In this document: in pieces, positions 23,261-34,250 of the stretch
Layout of the letters: each line of letters begins with the position of its first letter
How positions within the stretch are numbered: position 1 is the first letter of the stretch
Assembly: GCA_949987705.1 (NCBI GenBank)
Contig: OX465281.1
Span: forward strand, 6,984,001-7,048,000
From: Thereva unica
Lineage: Eukaryota; Arthropoda; Insecta; Diptera; Therevidae
Reading direction: 5' to 3'
DNA: 64,000 nt
Program-made: the position numbers and the translations under genes
The notes under the pieces: model-generated
What the model saw: only the letters and a program-made list of their open reading frames with translations
Told to the model about the DNA's origin: nothing
The model's database searches: none

Positions 23261-24045
23261 GTCTTCCAGTAATAAAAAGTCTCGTCTTGATTTATAACTT
23301 TATAAGTATATTTTTATTGGGATACGCACTTTACACTTTCCATTTAGTTTGGATAATTTAACATTTATTTTTATTTTATACTTATTTATTGACACGTTGG
23401 CTATTTCAATAATTAAGACAAAATTTTAAGAACTCGATATATCTTTTTATATTTATAACTCGTTGACAACAGCTTAGATTTTTATTTTCTATATTAATAT
23501 TATTCACATAAGTATATGTATCTTCAATATCCAACTTCTATTTAAATAGGTACTATATTTTCTTTACTACCAATTAATATTTAATTTTATATAAATACAG
23601 TTTTTACTTTTTTATAACGTCAAAGTTTTATAATTAACTGACAACTAACTAATTAATTTCTTGTTTCCTATTTTTTTTTTATATTACTTGATGCAAGTCG
23701 GCTCTGCTTTATGGCACAGTCTTTTGCAGTCAAGTAATATGTGAGTAGTGGGACGATGTCCCTACAATCTGTTACTGTCAGATTTATGGAAAGGGAGAAG
23801 AAGATGCAGAGCTCTGTTCTCTTTCATTGCTTGAGAAGCACCGAAAACAGGGTCGAGCGCTCGAAGTAGTGGTCGATGCGTGACTGATGCCGAAGAATAT
23901 CCTGAAACAAATGATGAGGTCAGCGGCTAGAAAATCGATATCACAGTGAATAAGGTCCACAAAAGAATGAGTTTGACAAAGTACCAAAGAATATGTGAAA
24001 ATTAGTGGACTAGCCAGGGGTAGCTGTTGAACGAGGTAGTATCAA
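23261..24045. other. AT-rich unassigned stretch
   Basis: Very AT-rich between 23,280 and 23,700. It could be LTR or untranslated DNA of the gypsy element downstream, but no matching second LTR was seen. Confidence 0.3.
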
Positions 24046-24600
24046 ACCGAACGTTGAAAAAGTGGTCGTCGTCCGCAACTTTCCAGTACCGCGTAATGTA
24101 AAGAGGATACAGACCTTCATCGGTATAATTGGCTTCGTAACTATGCAGTCCTCGCTAAGCCACTTTCAAATTGAGTTCAGAAAAATATTTCATTAAGGCC
24201 ACCGGGAGTCGCAATACTTGGGTTACGTGCTGGAGATCCTAGCCACGGTTAAGTCTCTGAAGAAGCTGCGTTGTTACTTATTCAGACTAGGCTTTATCAT
24301 TACACGTTTTGTAAAGCATTCGAGTTGACAATGGAGGAAAATGACATAAATATTCGAATAGCGAGATGGGCTCTTTTACTAGAAGAGTTGGATTGTAAAG
24401 TCCGGTTTCTCTATGCATCATGTTGATGCAGGAATATGGATGGTTTCTGCCGTGCTACAAGGACTTCAATGACTTACCACCACTGATGGTGATGTCCTAT
24501 ACAAGTTTGTCGACCATAACTATTTTTTGGACGCACCGAAAGCATTACAGAGAAACATCTTAAGTAAAGTACATAACCACGAAGATCTAGGCATTGATCA
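24046..24600 (+). pseudogene. Ty3/gypsy pol remnant (RT/RNase H and integrase zinc region)
   Basis: Frames read VVRNFPVPRNVKRIQTFIGI, matching the RT-RNase H connection of Ty3/gypsy elements. Next comes EEAALLL-like sequence with FELTMEENDINIRIARWALL and LEELDCKV, the RNase H end. At 24,525-24,600 APKALQRNILSKVHNHEDLG resembles the integrase HHCC zinc-binding segment. Many stops occur. The order RT, RNase H, integrase is correct for gypsy. Sequence then switches abruptly to an RTE-like LINE. Confidence 0.65.
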
Positions 24601-25040
24601 TTCCGCTTATGGATCGGAAACGTGGACACTATTTAAGCCGGACATCAATATGCCCAAGGTCTTCCAAATGCGATGGTTGAGGCGGATTCTCGGTATCTCA
24701 TTCCACAATTAGACAAAGATGCGATCAACCGACACTGATCGAAGAAGAAATACAAAAACATCGACTACAGTGGTTTGGCATGTTTGCCAAATGGATTATA
24801 ACCGCTTGCAACGTAAATTTATCTGGTGAGACTGTCCGGCAGACTGGAGAAATCCTGGCTAAAGAATATCGACGACGACTTAAAGAATCGACGATTATCA
24901 GTCATCGAGGCTCGAGATGTCGTCAAAAATCGTCAAGAATAGAAACGAATAATGAATGGAGTTTGAGACCAAGCAACAACGACAGCAGCCTGTTGCAAGG
25001 ACGCCCCATTTGGACTTCCAGCTAACGGATCAAAGAAGAA
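24600..25040 (+). pseudogene. RTE-like LINE 3' end (third family)
   Basis: In frame with the gypsy integrase fragment, the sequence changes to YGSETWTLFKPDINMPKVFQ and MRWLRRILGI, the YGSETWTL thumb motif of RTE-like LINEs. The remainder is frameshifted. It ends in GATCAAAGAAGAAGAAAG at about 25,028-25,045, the (AAG)n tail. The gypsy-RTE junction near 24,600 marks a truncated LINE insertion or a deletion fusion. Confidence 0.65.
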
Positions 25041-25046
25041 GAAAGA

Positions 25047-25200
25047 AGGTTAAGCAGCATTGGATGTGGTTAGTAGTTAGCCGGGGGACTGCCTGGAAAA
25101 ACAACACTCGCGTTTGGAATGGTCTATGCCGACGCGGATGCATTTATTTTGTTCCTGTTAACGGGCTTGTTCAGGGGTTCAGGGTTCACCCTGGCATAAG
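25047..25200 (+). repeat. 5S-rRNA-related dispersed repeat, copy C
   Basis: Begins at GGTTAAGCAGCATTGGATGT and GTTAGTAGTTAGCCGGGGGA, the A-box and C-box part of 5S. The tail AACACTCGCGTTTGGAATG is shared with copies A and E. It starts within two bases of the (AAG)n tail of the LINE fragment, so its 5' half is missing. Confidence 0.65.
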
Positions 25201-26175
25201 AGAGACTCATAAAGTCTCTATATTACTCAACGCCTGCTCATCATGCTATTTTGTGTTCGGCCAGCACTAGGCTCACAAATCGATTTCGTCATCACCCCAA
25301 GATATGTTTCTAGGGTAAAGCCGTTGATCCGCTAAATAGTTTCGTCGATTTCTTCGACTGACCCAACATATTCCAGAATCCCGATGTCGTGCCTAATCTG
25401 GTAGCATCCATGAAAAGATATAACTTCAGTACATACATAGCAGCTCTACAGAGGACAGATTTTTATAGGACACCAAAGCATTATTCTCATTTGAATTACA
25501 GTCACAAGTTTTGCTATACAGACTTGTTCGGTCAAGCAAGGTTGCGGGTATTAAGTAAAAGTCTGTAGCTGAAGTCCTCCATCCCTCCGGTTCTTTATAG
25601 GTGATAGTAGCTGAGCAGTACATTTGTCCCTTACACGATGGTAAATTGTACTGAGACCTCAACTTCTTGGTTTAAGTATAATGTCCTACTGGTATATGAG
25701 CGTGCATCGAGATAAATGAGGCGAGGTGTGATTGTAAATACGTGTTGGAGAGACATGGGGTTCTTCTTTCTTAGTTTTCTTGGCACAGGAAAATTTAGCT
25801 TGAAATGAAGCGTGGTGCGATTGTAAAATATCGTAAAAAATCATGGAGGCATAGGTTTTTAACCCTCTTACTCTCAGGCAGTTTAATGCATAAATATTAG
25901 AATGGAACTGTGAAAAAAGTATCAATTTGGCATCACAATATGGCACCTCGCCTCATTTGAAGTATGACTTTGTACTGGCTCAAAAGAAAAACGAGGCTCT
26001 TCTTACAAATTACAATTTACCCAAAAGTGTCAGGTTATCAAATTACTCCCAATCTTGGATTTTATGCGGGATTTTATGTAGGTTGATGTTCATGCTAAAA
26101 TTTATAATTTAGGGTTTCCTTCGTCATACGGCACTAAAAGAAACAGATCCCAGACAAAGAATTTCAGTGTTACAT
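25201..26175. other. unassigned, with short repeats
   Basis: AAATGAGGCGAGGTG at 25,714 recurs inverted at about 25,947, and a diverged direct copy is near 25,803. No gene recognised. Confidence 0.4.
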
Positions 26176-26178
26176 ATA

Positions 26179-26222
26179 TTGTTAGCTACCATCCAAAGGG
26201 CCAGGGGTTTGATTTCCACCTA
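26179..26222 (+). repeat. tRNA-derived SINE head, degenerate copy
   Basis: GCTACCATCCAAAGGGCC followed by a B-box-like GGGTTTGATTTCC. This matches the anticodon-to-T-arm part of the SINEs at 28,455 and 43,186. The A box is not recognisable. Confidence 0.4.
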
Positions 26223-26229
26223 GAATCAT

Positions 26230-27660
26230 TGCCATATAATATCCCTCTTTGCACTTGTGATATCTATACCTAAATAATTCTCTTTGTTCTTCATAGAGTA
26301 TTTCGTTATCACTTTCTCCTGAGTCAACTCGGAGTCCATTACTAAATCAGAGTCTAATTGCTAAAGTACGATCGGCAATTAGTACACTTTCGATATTGAA
26401 ATCACCTGCAAAGCTTTCTTCTGCGTTCTTCCTAAAGAAGCCATTATAACCCGCTAATCACCTCCGCACATTCACCGTCATCCGCACTTTCCGGGGACTT
26501 CATCGCCTCGTCATCAATTTCAATAAACTTTTTCATTAGCATCCACGAGGCCGAAAGTAATTTTCGACCTTCCTCCTCCTCCTCTGCTCCCTCTCGCGCC
26601 GACACCAAGAACTACTAGTCATCGTGTTAACAACTGCGATTTCGATGTTTAACACATGTCCAGAGCCTCTGCGAGTTTTTGCCCTCAGCTGGAAAGAGCC
26701 TTTTGCCTTTTTTCACATTTTCATTTCTCGACGATGGTGAAAAAAGCGATGAGAAAAAACAAGCAGAAAACAAACGAGCCATGGACCAAGGAAACGCGGG
26801 GGAGAAAGTGAGTGAAGGGCGCACTCTGGAGCGTGGAAAACGACTTAAAGGAAAAATTGAAAATAACTGAAGGGAATTAGTTTCTAGTTAAGTCCGGTCC
26901 CTGGGGCAGCACTATAACGACGACGTCCAAAGGGCCCTTTGCACCAGCCGAAGACTCCTGCACTTGTTTTCCTGCCATATTCTGAAATTTCACCCGGGGG
27001 CGAGAATTGTGTGATCTGTAATCTTTGTGCCCTTCCACAGCGGGCGAGAGGAAGTGGTCATCGGGATTTGTTTTTGCGCTCCATTCAGGGATCGCCCAGA
27101 CTTATAGCAGCAAGGATGAAGGATTTTTGTGTGGCTGCGATGATGGGAAAATATTGCGCTTCAGTTTTGAGGACTTTTAATTAATCTGTCAACGTTTTAG
27201 AGAGAGTTTCTGTTTCATTCGTGGTCTTCGGGATTCAAATGGATTTCACGTTCGAGTATGGTGGAATGTTGTTCGTTAAATTTGATTAAAAGTGACAGTT
27301 TTGTGTCTAGAAGTAAGTTAGAGAAATGGGGATAGTCCTGATTTCCACAAGAGATATAAAAAAGACGAAAAAAAAAACTGAACATCGCTAGAAGTAAATC
27401 CGAACATTTCAAAAGGTTGTACAGAGAAACAAACTCGGTCCCCTGAGGTCTACCATATAAAATGGTTATATCAATGGTCAAAGGCAAGCGCTCTCTGTCG
27501 ATCACCTGCCTTGCGTTACTCCTGTTTCCACAAAAAGAGTGCACCGGTGATCTACCCATCCGTGCATCCCGGAAGGGGTGCCTGTAGTAACCACAGAAGA
27601 GCGGCTTCCTACCGAAGCCGATCAAGCCTTTAGGGTTCCTAATCGTGTTATAGACCGATA
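26230..27660. other. unique DNA, no gene seen
   Basis: No recognised domain. A 136-codon minus-strand frame (27,215-27,625) has no recognisable motif and partly overlaps the start of the R1-like element. Confidence 0.4.
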
Positions 27661-27664
27661 TGTC

Positions 27665-29160
27665 AACTTAGTTGCATAGGCAACCCGAACAGGTGATCTG
27701 TGACAGAATACTCCCTAGCGTCGAAGCGGAAGGGGGCCTGTCGAGAAAGCAATTCGGCTTCAGAAAGGCAAAGTCAACCACTGATGCAGTTAACATGGTG
27801 GTCGACATGGGAAGATCTCCCATCGAGAAAAATCACTGCTGGGTATTGATAACTCTTGACGTAAAAAATGCTTTCAACTAGGCGAGATGAAAGAAAATAA
27901 ATGAGGCATTAATCACGCTAGGTTCAACAAAGTACCGTAGTCAAGTGCTAATCGCACTGTACTCGACTACCACCGAGGGTAAGTCCATTTCTTGTGATTC
28001 GAAGATGGCCCAAAGGTGTAAGGGACAAAATGCGGCGTTCCACAAGATTCCGTCCTGGGGCCTCTTTTGTGGATCGCAATGTATAACGATGTGTTAGGGC
28101 TACGCCTCCCAAAACGAAACGTTGACGATCGGGGTAGTGGTTGTAGGACAATGCTGAATGCTTAGATGAGATCGAATTGTGGGTGAACGAAGAGATCTGG
28201 GAGATAAAAGCATTGTAAGAAAGCCCTGGTCTGGAGCTAGCTGAGCACAAAACAGAAGCAGTGCTGATCAGCAAAACGGAGATAGCCAGTGTCCATAATG
28301 ATCAAGGCAGGGGAGCTCGCTCTTAGGCACCTGGAGGGTTTTTTTATGTGAAAGACTAGAGTCTCAGGAAAGGCCCTTTATACTGGCGGCAACCTATTTT
28401 CTTCGTTTAGAGTGCAATGTCGAACAGCAGCTCTAAAAGAAAGGGAAAGTGGAAAAGGCGAAGGACCGTGGGATTCGAACCCGGGACCTCTGGGATGGTA
28501 GTCAGGCGCCTTACCCCTAGACTACCGAGCGTGATGATCGACCGGAGGCCAAATTTTTAAGCACACTTGGAGGGAATGGCAGATAAAGCGTCCGTGGCTG
28601 AGTCGTCGCTTCCTGAAGAGGGGGAGGGGGGTTTGGTCAGTCCTTCTACACTTCAGTTCAGTTGAAAAGCAAACTCTGCAAACACACGAATACAGGCTAA
28701 GAACCTATCATATCCTTTTCTATTTTCAGATCAAGCTTACTACTAGACATTGCAGCAGGAGTTAAACGCCATGACAGACTAGTGATACAGAGGGTGATTC
28801 CTGAGCTTAATCATACCACAAAAAAGTTAAGAGTTACAAACTCGCGCAGTTACTGAGTGGACATGAAAGGTATAGGAAATGCCTTCACCGTTTCTGGTGC
28901 GATGACTAACGCTGTGACCGACATTCCCACAGATTCAAGAGGACGACGAGCATGGCTTTTTTTACCTGCTCGAGATTCGCCGATGGAAGGGTGGAATTAG
29001 AAGAGATGGCCGAGGCCCCACTAACTCCGGAAAACATTATAGGAGATATGAAGAGGTCCGAGGATATGTGGAAAAAAGTGGAAGTAACGCTGGAGGCCGT
29101 ACATAGAAAGTTAAGGCTGGAAGAAGCCTGAAGGAATAGAGAAAGGCGAAGAGATGGCAG
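27665..29160 (+). pseudogene. R1/LOA-like LINE, decayed and interrupted
   Basis: The RT begins LSRKQFGFRKAKSTTDAVNM, then LITLDVKNAFN (motif A), and later VPQDSVLGPLLWIAMYNDVL and PGLELAEHKTEAVLISKT. After a SINE insertion (28,440-28,545) the C-terminal part resumes with KRHDRLVIQRVIPEL, then LAQLLSGHERYRKCL, then FADGRVELEEMAEAPLTPEN. That order (RT, then LSGHG-like and CPRF-like zinc region, then LTPEN) fits R1/LOA. Stops and shifts are numerous, and the catalytic ADD region is degraded. Confidence 0.75.
28440..28545 (-). repeat. tRNA-derived SINE
   Basis: The minus strand carries an A box GGTAGTCTAGGGGTAAGGC, then CTGACTACCATCCCAGAGG, then a canonical B box GGGTTCGAATCCC. The acceptor stem does not pair and the anticodon stem is broken, so it is not a working tRNA. 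Polymerase III promoter elements are intact in sequence. It lies within the R1-like element. Confidence 0.7.
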
Positions 29161-29577
29161 GAGTACTAGCAGCTAAACATAGCTGAACCAACCCCACAGT
29201 TGTGTTGTGTAGTGGCGTGCAGGAGGCTTTTTAGTTAGTTTTTGGGTTAGAGCCCCACAAAAATGCCATGCGGGAGCGCCAGTAATCAATCCATGCATGA
29301 GCGTGGGGGTAGCGGTACCTTTTACCTCCAGGAAAAAAAGGCCAAGATGTTTGGATGTTATATTTTGACATAGCAATTTTAAGATCTTTAGAAGGCCCAG
29401 AAGTGGGAATGCTATCAAATTGAACGCTTGTGAATACCTCAGTGTTTAAACCTCTTTTTGCGTAGGGTTTATCTTTAGCTTGCGCTTGGATATCAAAGAG
29501 GAGCTCGTATGGTGTACGAATCGCTCCAAGACAAAGACTCGGCAGGCAAGCGGAATTCGGGGAGCAAGGCCTAGGTT
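29161..29577. other. unassigned, no gene seen
   Basis: Short gene-free gap between the R1-like remnant and the hairpin. Nothing recognised. Confidence 0.4.
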
Positions 29578-29580
29578 TAG

Positions 29581-29700
29581 TAGGAGAGAAGTGGCATGAA
29601 GGAGCCAGGTTTTAAAAGAGTCACATGCATTATTCCGATATACCGGAATACTGCAAGTGGATCTTTCAAAACCTGGCTCCTTCATGCCACTTCTCCCCTA
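29581..29700. repeat. 120-bp hairpin inverted repeat
   Basis: The arms (29,581-29,612 and 29,669-29,700) contain AAGTGGCATGAAGGAGCCAG and its complement with about one mismatch. The centre holds a second small palindrome, ATTCCGATATACCGGAAT. It would extrude as a long hairpin. It may be a foldback relic. Confidence 0.75.
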
Positions 29701-29718
29701 ATGCTTTCAGCTTGACTA

Positions 29719-30399
29719 TACCTTTTCAACTTCAAATTGGGACTAAACAATTTCAAATTGGGACCAAACAATTTGAAGTAATAAATTAACTACTATCAGT
29801 AAAGATTAAAGTGTTAATTATTTTTATTAAGTTTGGAATAAATAAACAGAGATAACAATAATAAAAACATTATTTGAAAACGAACATCCATCATATTTAA
29901 TGTATCGGGTATAAACGTTTGAACGATGGGCGATATATTTTGTGCAGTTCACATCTGTTTGATTTCTTATATCATTAATTAAGATGGTAAACGATATTCG
30001 GCTTGAGTCATATTAGCCCTGTCTTAGCCGGTTAGAGTTTGTGGCATTTGAATTGCTAATTCTCTTTTAACCTTAGCTTGACCAAGCGTGCTCGATAGCA
30101 TTAAACATTGGACTAAGTAATCGATGACCAACAAATTCATTTTCCTGAAACACTTCATCGATGTAGGCATGAAAAGGCATGACAAGGCGCATTATTAATA
30201 AGTAATACAACATTTGTCTGATAAATATTTTGAGACATTGGCTAACAAAGTCCTTGACCTCTGGCTTCTTAAAAGCACTTTTCCTAATTTCATGATGAAC
30301 TAAACCCATAAGTCCCAATTTAAAATTGTTTAGTTCCAATTTGAAATTGTTTAGTCCCAATTTGAATTTGTTTAGTGCCAATTTGAAGTTGAAAAGGTA
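29719..30399. mobile_element. foldback DNA element with 21-bp subrepeats, Tc1/mariner-like
   Basis: The ends start TACCTTTTCAACTTCAAATT in inverted orientation and are flanked by TA (29,717-29,718 and 30,400-30,401), the target of Tc1/mariner elements. Each end continues into tandem 21-bp units (CCAATTTGAAATTGTTTAGT plus C): about two on the left and four on the right. The interior has a decayed transposase-like frame. A TA target and the internal coding support Tc1/mariner with expanded ends. Confidence 0.75.
30073..30290 (-). pseudogene. possible Tc1-like transposase remnant
   Basis: The minus-strand frame reads FHAYIDEVFQENEFVGHRLL, then SPMFNAIEHAWS. The second piece resembles the SPDLNPIEHVW motif near the last catalytic residue of Tc1-type transposases, and YID and Q-N-GHR resemble the preceding segment with a deletion. 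The rest of the frame reads through the 21-bp end repeats and is not protein-like. Confidence 0.4.
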
Positions 30400-30403
30400 T
30401 AGT

Positions 30404-30536
30404 TTCTTCTTCTTCTTTAACAGCTCTACAACCGGGATCCGGTCCTGGCAACTGTTCTCTCCACCAATCCCGATTCTGAGCCGATGTCATCCAGTTTGGC
30501 ATCCCTAAGCTCTGAGCGTCTCCCTCGCTGTCGCAC
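30404..30536 (-). mobile_element. RTE-like LINE family A, copy 3 (short 3' fragment)
   Basis: About 130 bp of the family A 3' end: the (AAG)n tail, the stop-codon region and the C-terminal coding, with a deletion relative to copy 2 (about 41 bp after GAGCGTC). TAGTTT at 30,400-30,405 and 30,537-30,542 may be a 6-bp target duplication. It sits directly against the end of the foldback element. Confidence 0.8.
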
Positions 30537-30544
30537 TAGTTTAG

Positions 30545-31010
30545 CTACTGTCAAATTTAGAAAAGATAGAGTGGGTGATAGAATTGAGGCTGGGTAATAG
30601 TGGCTGATATGGTGTGGGATTTACATGACTATCCAATACTACGTTCATTGAAAGCCCAAGAAGAAAACTCTGAATGCAGTTTAGTTAACAGAGCAGGGTG
30701 CCATACTATATTAAAATCCTTGGGTGTATCTGTAGCAACCAGCCCGGACCCAGCAAAGTGATGCCTTCTGTGACTGAGGTATCCAAAACAAGGTCGTCAG
30801 TAAACCTTTTTGTCCAAGACTGTACTGCTTGGTAGGATTCTCGATTGTTGTTTTGATAATAGAACCAAGAATAGTAATTGCCATTGTGCGGTAGTTAGTA
30901 GGGTTTCGAGAGTCGTTCCTTTTTTAGAATGAGTGCTAAAGTTATAAGTTCCCACCCTTTTATTTATCTAGCAATCGGAAAAATATAAAAAGTTTAGCCC
31001 AGTTCTGCTG
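30545..31010 (-). pseudogene. CR1-like reverse transcriptase remnant
   Basis: Minus-strand frames read WHPALLTKLHSEFSSWA, which follows motif A in CR1-type RTs, with a degraded (V)PQ-QFY block at 30,570. Frameshifts and stops throughout. The sequence TGATAGAATTGA is shared with 63,910 and is close to 5,286 (AATAGAATTGAG). Confidence 0.5.
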
Positions 31011-33203
31011 CTCTACCATCTGCACTGTATAAATTAATCTAAAAAAATTGTTGAATTATTCTCCCAACCGATGTAAGGATATTTTTTTTAAACTTATTTA
31101 AAACTTGGAACAAAAATCGCTAAACGCCAGCAGATAGTGTCTTTTTGGTACATCTGCACCTCTGAACTTCCATAAGAAAGCATAAAACTTTCTGCCAACC
31201 TGTAAAAATTTCCCGGGACTACAGCGAGAGAAATTGCATAAATCCAGAAAAGATCAGCACCAGATTTTTCCATTCTGCTACAACATCTGCAGGAAAATTA
31301 CAACCTAGCGAAACAGTTTCGTGAAAATTGATTTTCCTGCTTGGCTTTTCGCTGGAATGAGTCCAAATCTGAAACGGTGCATAACTTGTTTCAATTTTTT
31401 CCTTTTCGTGAAAAGGAGTGAAAATTACGACGAAAAAAAGCATCGAAATTATTCTCGAGAATTCAATTACAACTTTCAAATCCATGAGGGCTCTTCGTCT
31501 TCATTCGATATAGTTTCTCGTCCTTGGTGTAGTTTCGATTTCATCCCCCCTGCGACGTTGGGCAATTCACACCCCGGTACAAAGCTATAATCGAACTCCA
31601 TTTGCAACAATAGCAGTAATTTTCTCGGGAAACTTTTCACTTGGCGGAAAATTGAGAGCTAAGAGCGAGGAACTTAACAAATTTCCCCAATGGACAAGGG
31701 CGAAGGGCTGGACGGACAAAAAACCTTGGGTGAAAAATTGTTTTAACAAAGTTTCAGGCTGCAGCCAGCCGATCTCGTGCAGTATTGGGTGAGGGATCTA
31801 GGGGGTTGGTGGGTAGTTGGCTACTTTTCAGAGTTGTTACAGGGTGGAAAATATCCTTGCATTTTCTTTGCGTTGTTGAGGTGCACAGAAGGTGCTTAGT
31901 GCACTTTTCCAGATATTTCAGCATATTACAGCGGCTAAAAACAACAACAACTCCACCCGAGTGATAAACAGCACCAGGAGAGTTATGAGAAAAGCTCTTA
32001 GGAAAAAGTTTTCCTTTTTTCACCAAATTGTTACCGAGTCGGAGTCGCCAGCAATATGGTATCGCCACTTGGTGCAGCTCGCATACTGTGTGTTGGGTGT
32101 AGTGCAGTTTTCCAATTTCCTCTGGCACCGAGCGGAAAATTCGGTCTATAGAGCGACCATGGCAGTAGCAGTCTGTGGTGGAAATATAATGCAATGCCGA
32201 TGATAAATGTTGCCAGATGCTGGGGGAAATATTCGGAGATGAAATAAATTGCAGCACACCCGGGTACAACATATCTGGAAGGAGGATGGTCTCGACTCGA
32301 TACCATCCACCCACTCTGGTTCTGGCTCGGAACGGAGCATGTAAAATGCTAGGGCCTATAGTAGTTCGGACCCATTGGTGTTCGTGTTCCGAAATTTGAT
32401 CGATTACAGAACGTGACAGGATTTCTCGAAACGAATTTCATTTGTCCTAGTTTTATGAGGTTTCCGGGAATAGAGTGATAAATTTCACTCGGGGAAATTT
32501 TATTTATTTTTACTGGAAAAATTGAAATTTATGCCTTGTAAATAATGTGACGATGCTTTTTATTTTTCGGCTAGATTAATGCATCTCTAGGCGATTGGGA
32601 CAACGAATAACTGCCTAGTCAGCGCTAACTTCTTATACCAATATTCTACCTTGGTTGAGGTGCTCGCTCCTATCAAAACTATCTTTCATTATGGTTGGTT
32701 ATTGATTATTTCGTCCACGCCGCTGACTGCGATCTGTCATTCCAGAACCATAATGCCAACTTTGCCGAACACGCATTACCAAAATTATATTGACACGAAT
32801 GCATTTGTTCATCCCTCGTCCTTGCAACTCCATAAAGACTAGGCCGCATGGATAATTAAATAGCGAGTGGATGCACCCAGGACAGAGGTTTTCAGATGAA
32901 ATTATTTTTGGCTGAGTACAACAAGTAGAATTAAGAGATGAAATTTTAAATCTGGCAGTAAAAACTTCTGGTCGTTGGTAATTTCCATCACTGACAAGAA
33001 GGAGGTCAAAATAGATCTCAGATATACAAGGCCGACCTACTAGTAACTCTGTTCGCCTCAAATACTTTCATACCCGAAATTGCCATGCAAAGTCCCACCA
33101 GCCATATACCCACCTCACTCAATGGACAAGGTTTTCTTCAGGACTTGCGAGTTACCCGGAGTTTATCCAAATTGGATCATCTACAGCCCGGTTTTCTAGA
33201 GGT
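31011..33203. other. unique DNA, no gene seen
   Basis: No recognised gene. A 186-codon minus-strand frame (31,754-32,314) overlaps others on both strands, has no recognisable domain and is likely chance. The 32,000-32,300 part is relatively GC-rich and could be regulatory or conserved DNA. Confidence 0.4.
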
Positions 33204-33206
33204 TAA

Positions 33207-33582
33207 AGGTCGTTCCGCACTTATCCGTGACCTGACGGCGCCTTCAGTGAGATACCGAGAGCATCAGTGAAACAAAAAATTTCGGCACGATGTAATTCCA
33301 TAGAAACAAATTGGGAAAGGCGCGGCATGTTCACACACAACCGATGCAATATGGCACCGACGTCCTCAGTACCATTCAAGCGTCCGTGAAAAGCAAAAAA
33401 TACGTTCGGTACACCGGTATTTTAAATCTCACAACTAAAAAATAATCACAAATTCCATGGAACATTGAACACTGATACGGAAAAGGCGGTTTAGTGTGAA
33501 TGGCAGTGAAAATTTCATCACGGAAGCCACTGACACGGAAAGCATCGGTGCCGTGTCGTTACGGATCTGTGTGGAACGACAT
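33207..33582. mobile_element. inverted-repeat element with TAA target, 376 bp
   Basis: The ends share A(G/T)GTCGTTCC(G/A)CAC then ATCCGT in inverted orientation. TAA lies on each side (33,204-33,206 and 33,583-33,585). A 3-bp TAA duplication is typical of PIF/Harbinger, so a Harbinger-like MITE is inferred. No coding sequence. Confidence 0.65.
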
Positions 33583-33589
33583 TAAGGCG

Positions 33590-33894
33590 CCAAACTCCCA
33601 TCTAAACGATCAGTTTTTCGAGTCCACTGCGAGGCATGAGCCTTCGTATTTGCACTTGTCCCCCAACTAGGTAATATTCCTTCTTTCTTGTCTACCCTCT
33701 TCACAACTGTCGCGGTAGTCCCCAAGCCCCTCTGCCTTTTGTTGAGTCGGATATTTTTCTAACTAAGCTATTTTCTATTACGGCTACCTTGAGTAAGGCC
33801 CCCCGCCGACTTAATCGGTTTATAATAGTGTACGTCAGTTGTACCTAGTTGTCTGGTTTTCATATAGCGGGCGATTCGCTTGGTAGTCGGGTAC
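33590..33894. other. unassigned, no gene seen
   Basis: Nothing recognised. Confidence 0.4.
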
Positions 33895-34250
33895 TGATGG
33901 CGTCACAGCCCATGTCGGCTGGTTAACGAGATTCACTTGTTTCAGGAGACATAGCACAGCTGCCTCCGGCTGAATCCATCAGTTGCGTCTTCGGTTCAGC
34001 CGGTAGCTTTTGAGGATATCGAATTTGCCCTGTTACAAAAATTTTTTGTTTTGATTTTAGTCTTCTTGTTATGAATTCCTACAATATCCCGGAATTCAAA
34101 CTCAAGGTGTATCGCCTGCTCTTAAGCACCTTCCAGGCTCTTATTAACCTATCCTGTCCTCTATTTCTTCCTTCGAGCCAAGCTTACTGCTACAATGATG
34201 AATACGACATGGCTGGATAGTAGTACAAAGGATGACTCCTAAGCTTGGCC
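33895..34250 (+). pseudogene. R1/LOA-like LINE 3' repeat, copy 3
   Basis: Two blocks are shared with 10,955-11,180: GCGTCACAGCC with GTCGGCTGGTTA and TTTCAGGAGACATAGCAC, then AAGCTTACTGCTACAATGAT with AGTAGTACAAAGGATGACTC. The spacing differs (about 180 bp against 70 bp), so one copy carries a deletion or insertion. Confidence 0.5.

Noticed and set aside
28440..28545. Functional tRNA gene
   Set aside because: A and B boxes are intact, but the acceptor and anticodon stems do not pair. Two other diverged copies share the same signature, so it is a SINE.
31754..32314. 186-codon open frame as a gene
   Set aside because: No recognisable domain, several overlapping frames on both strands, no splice or promoter context.
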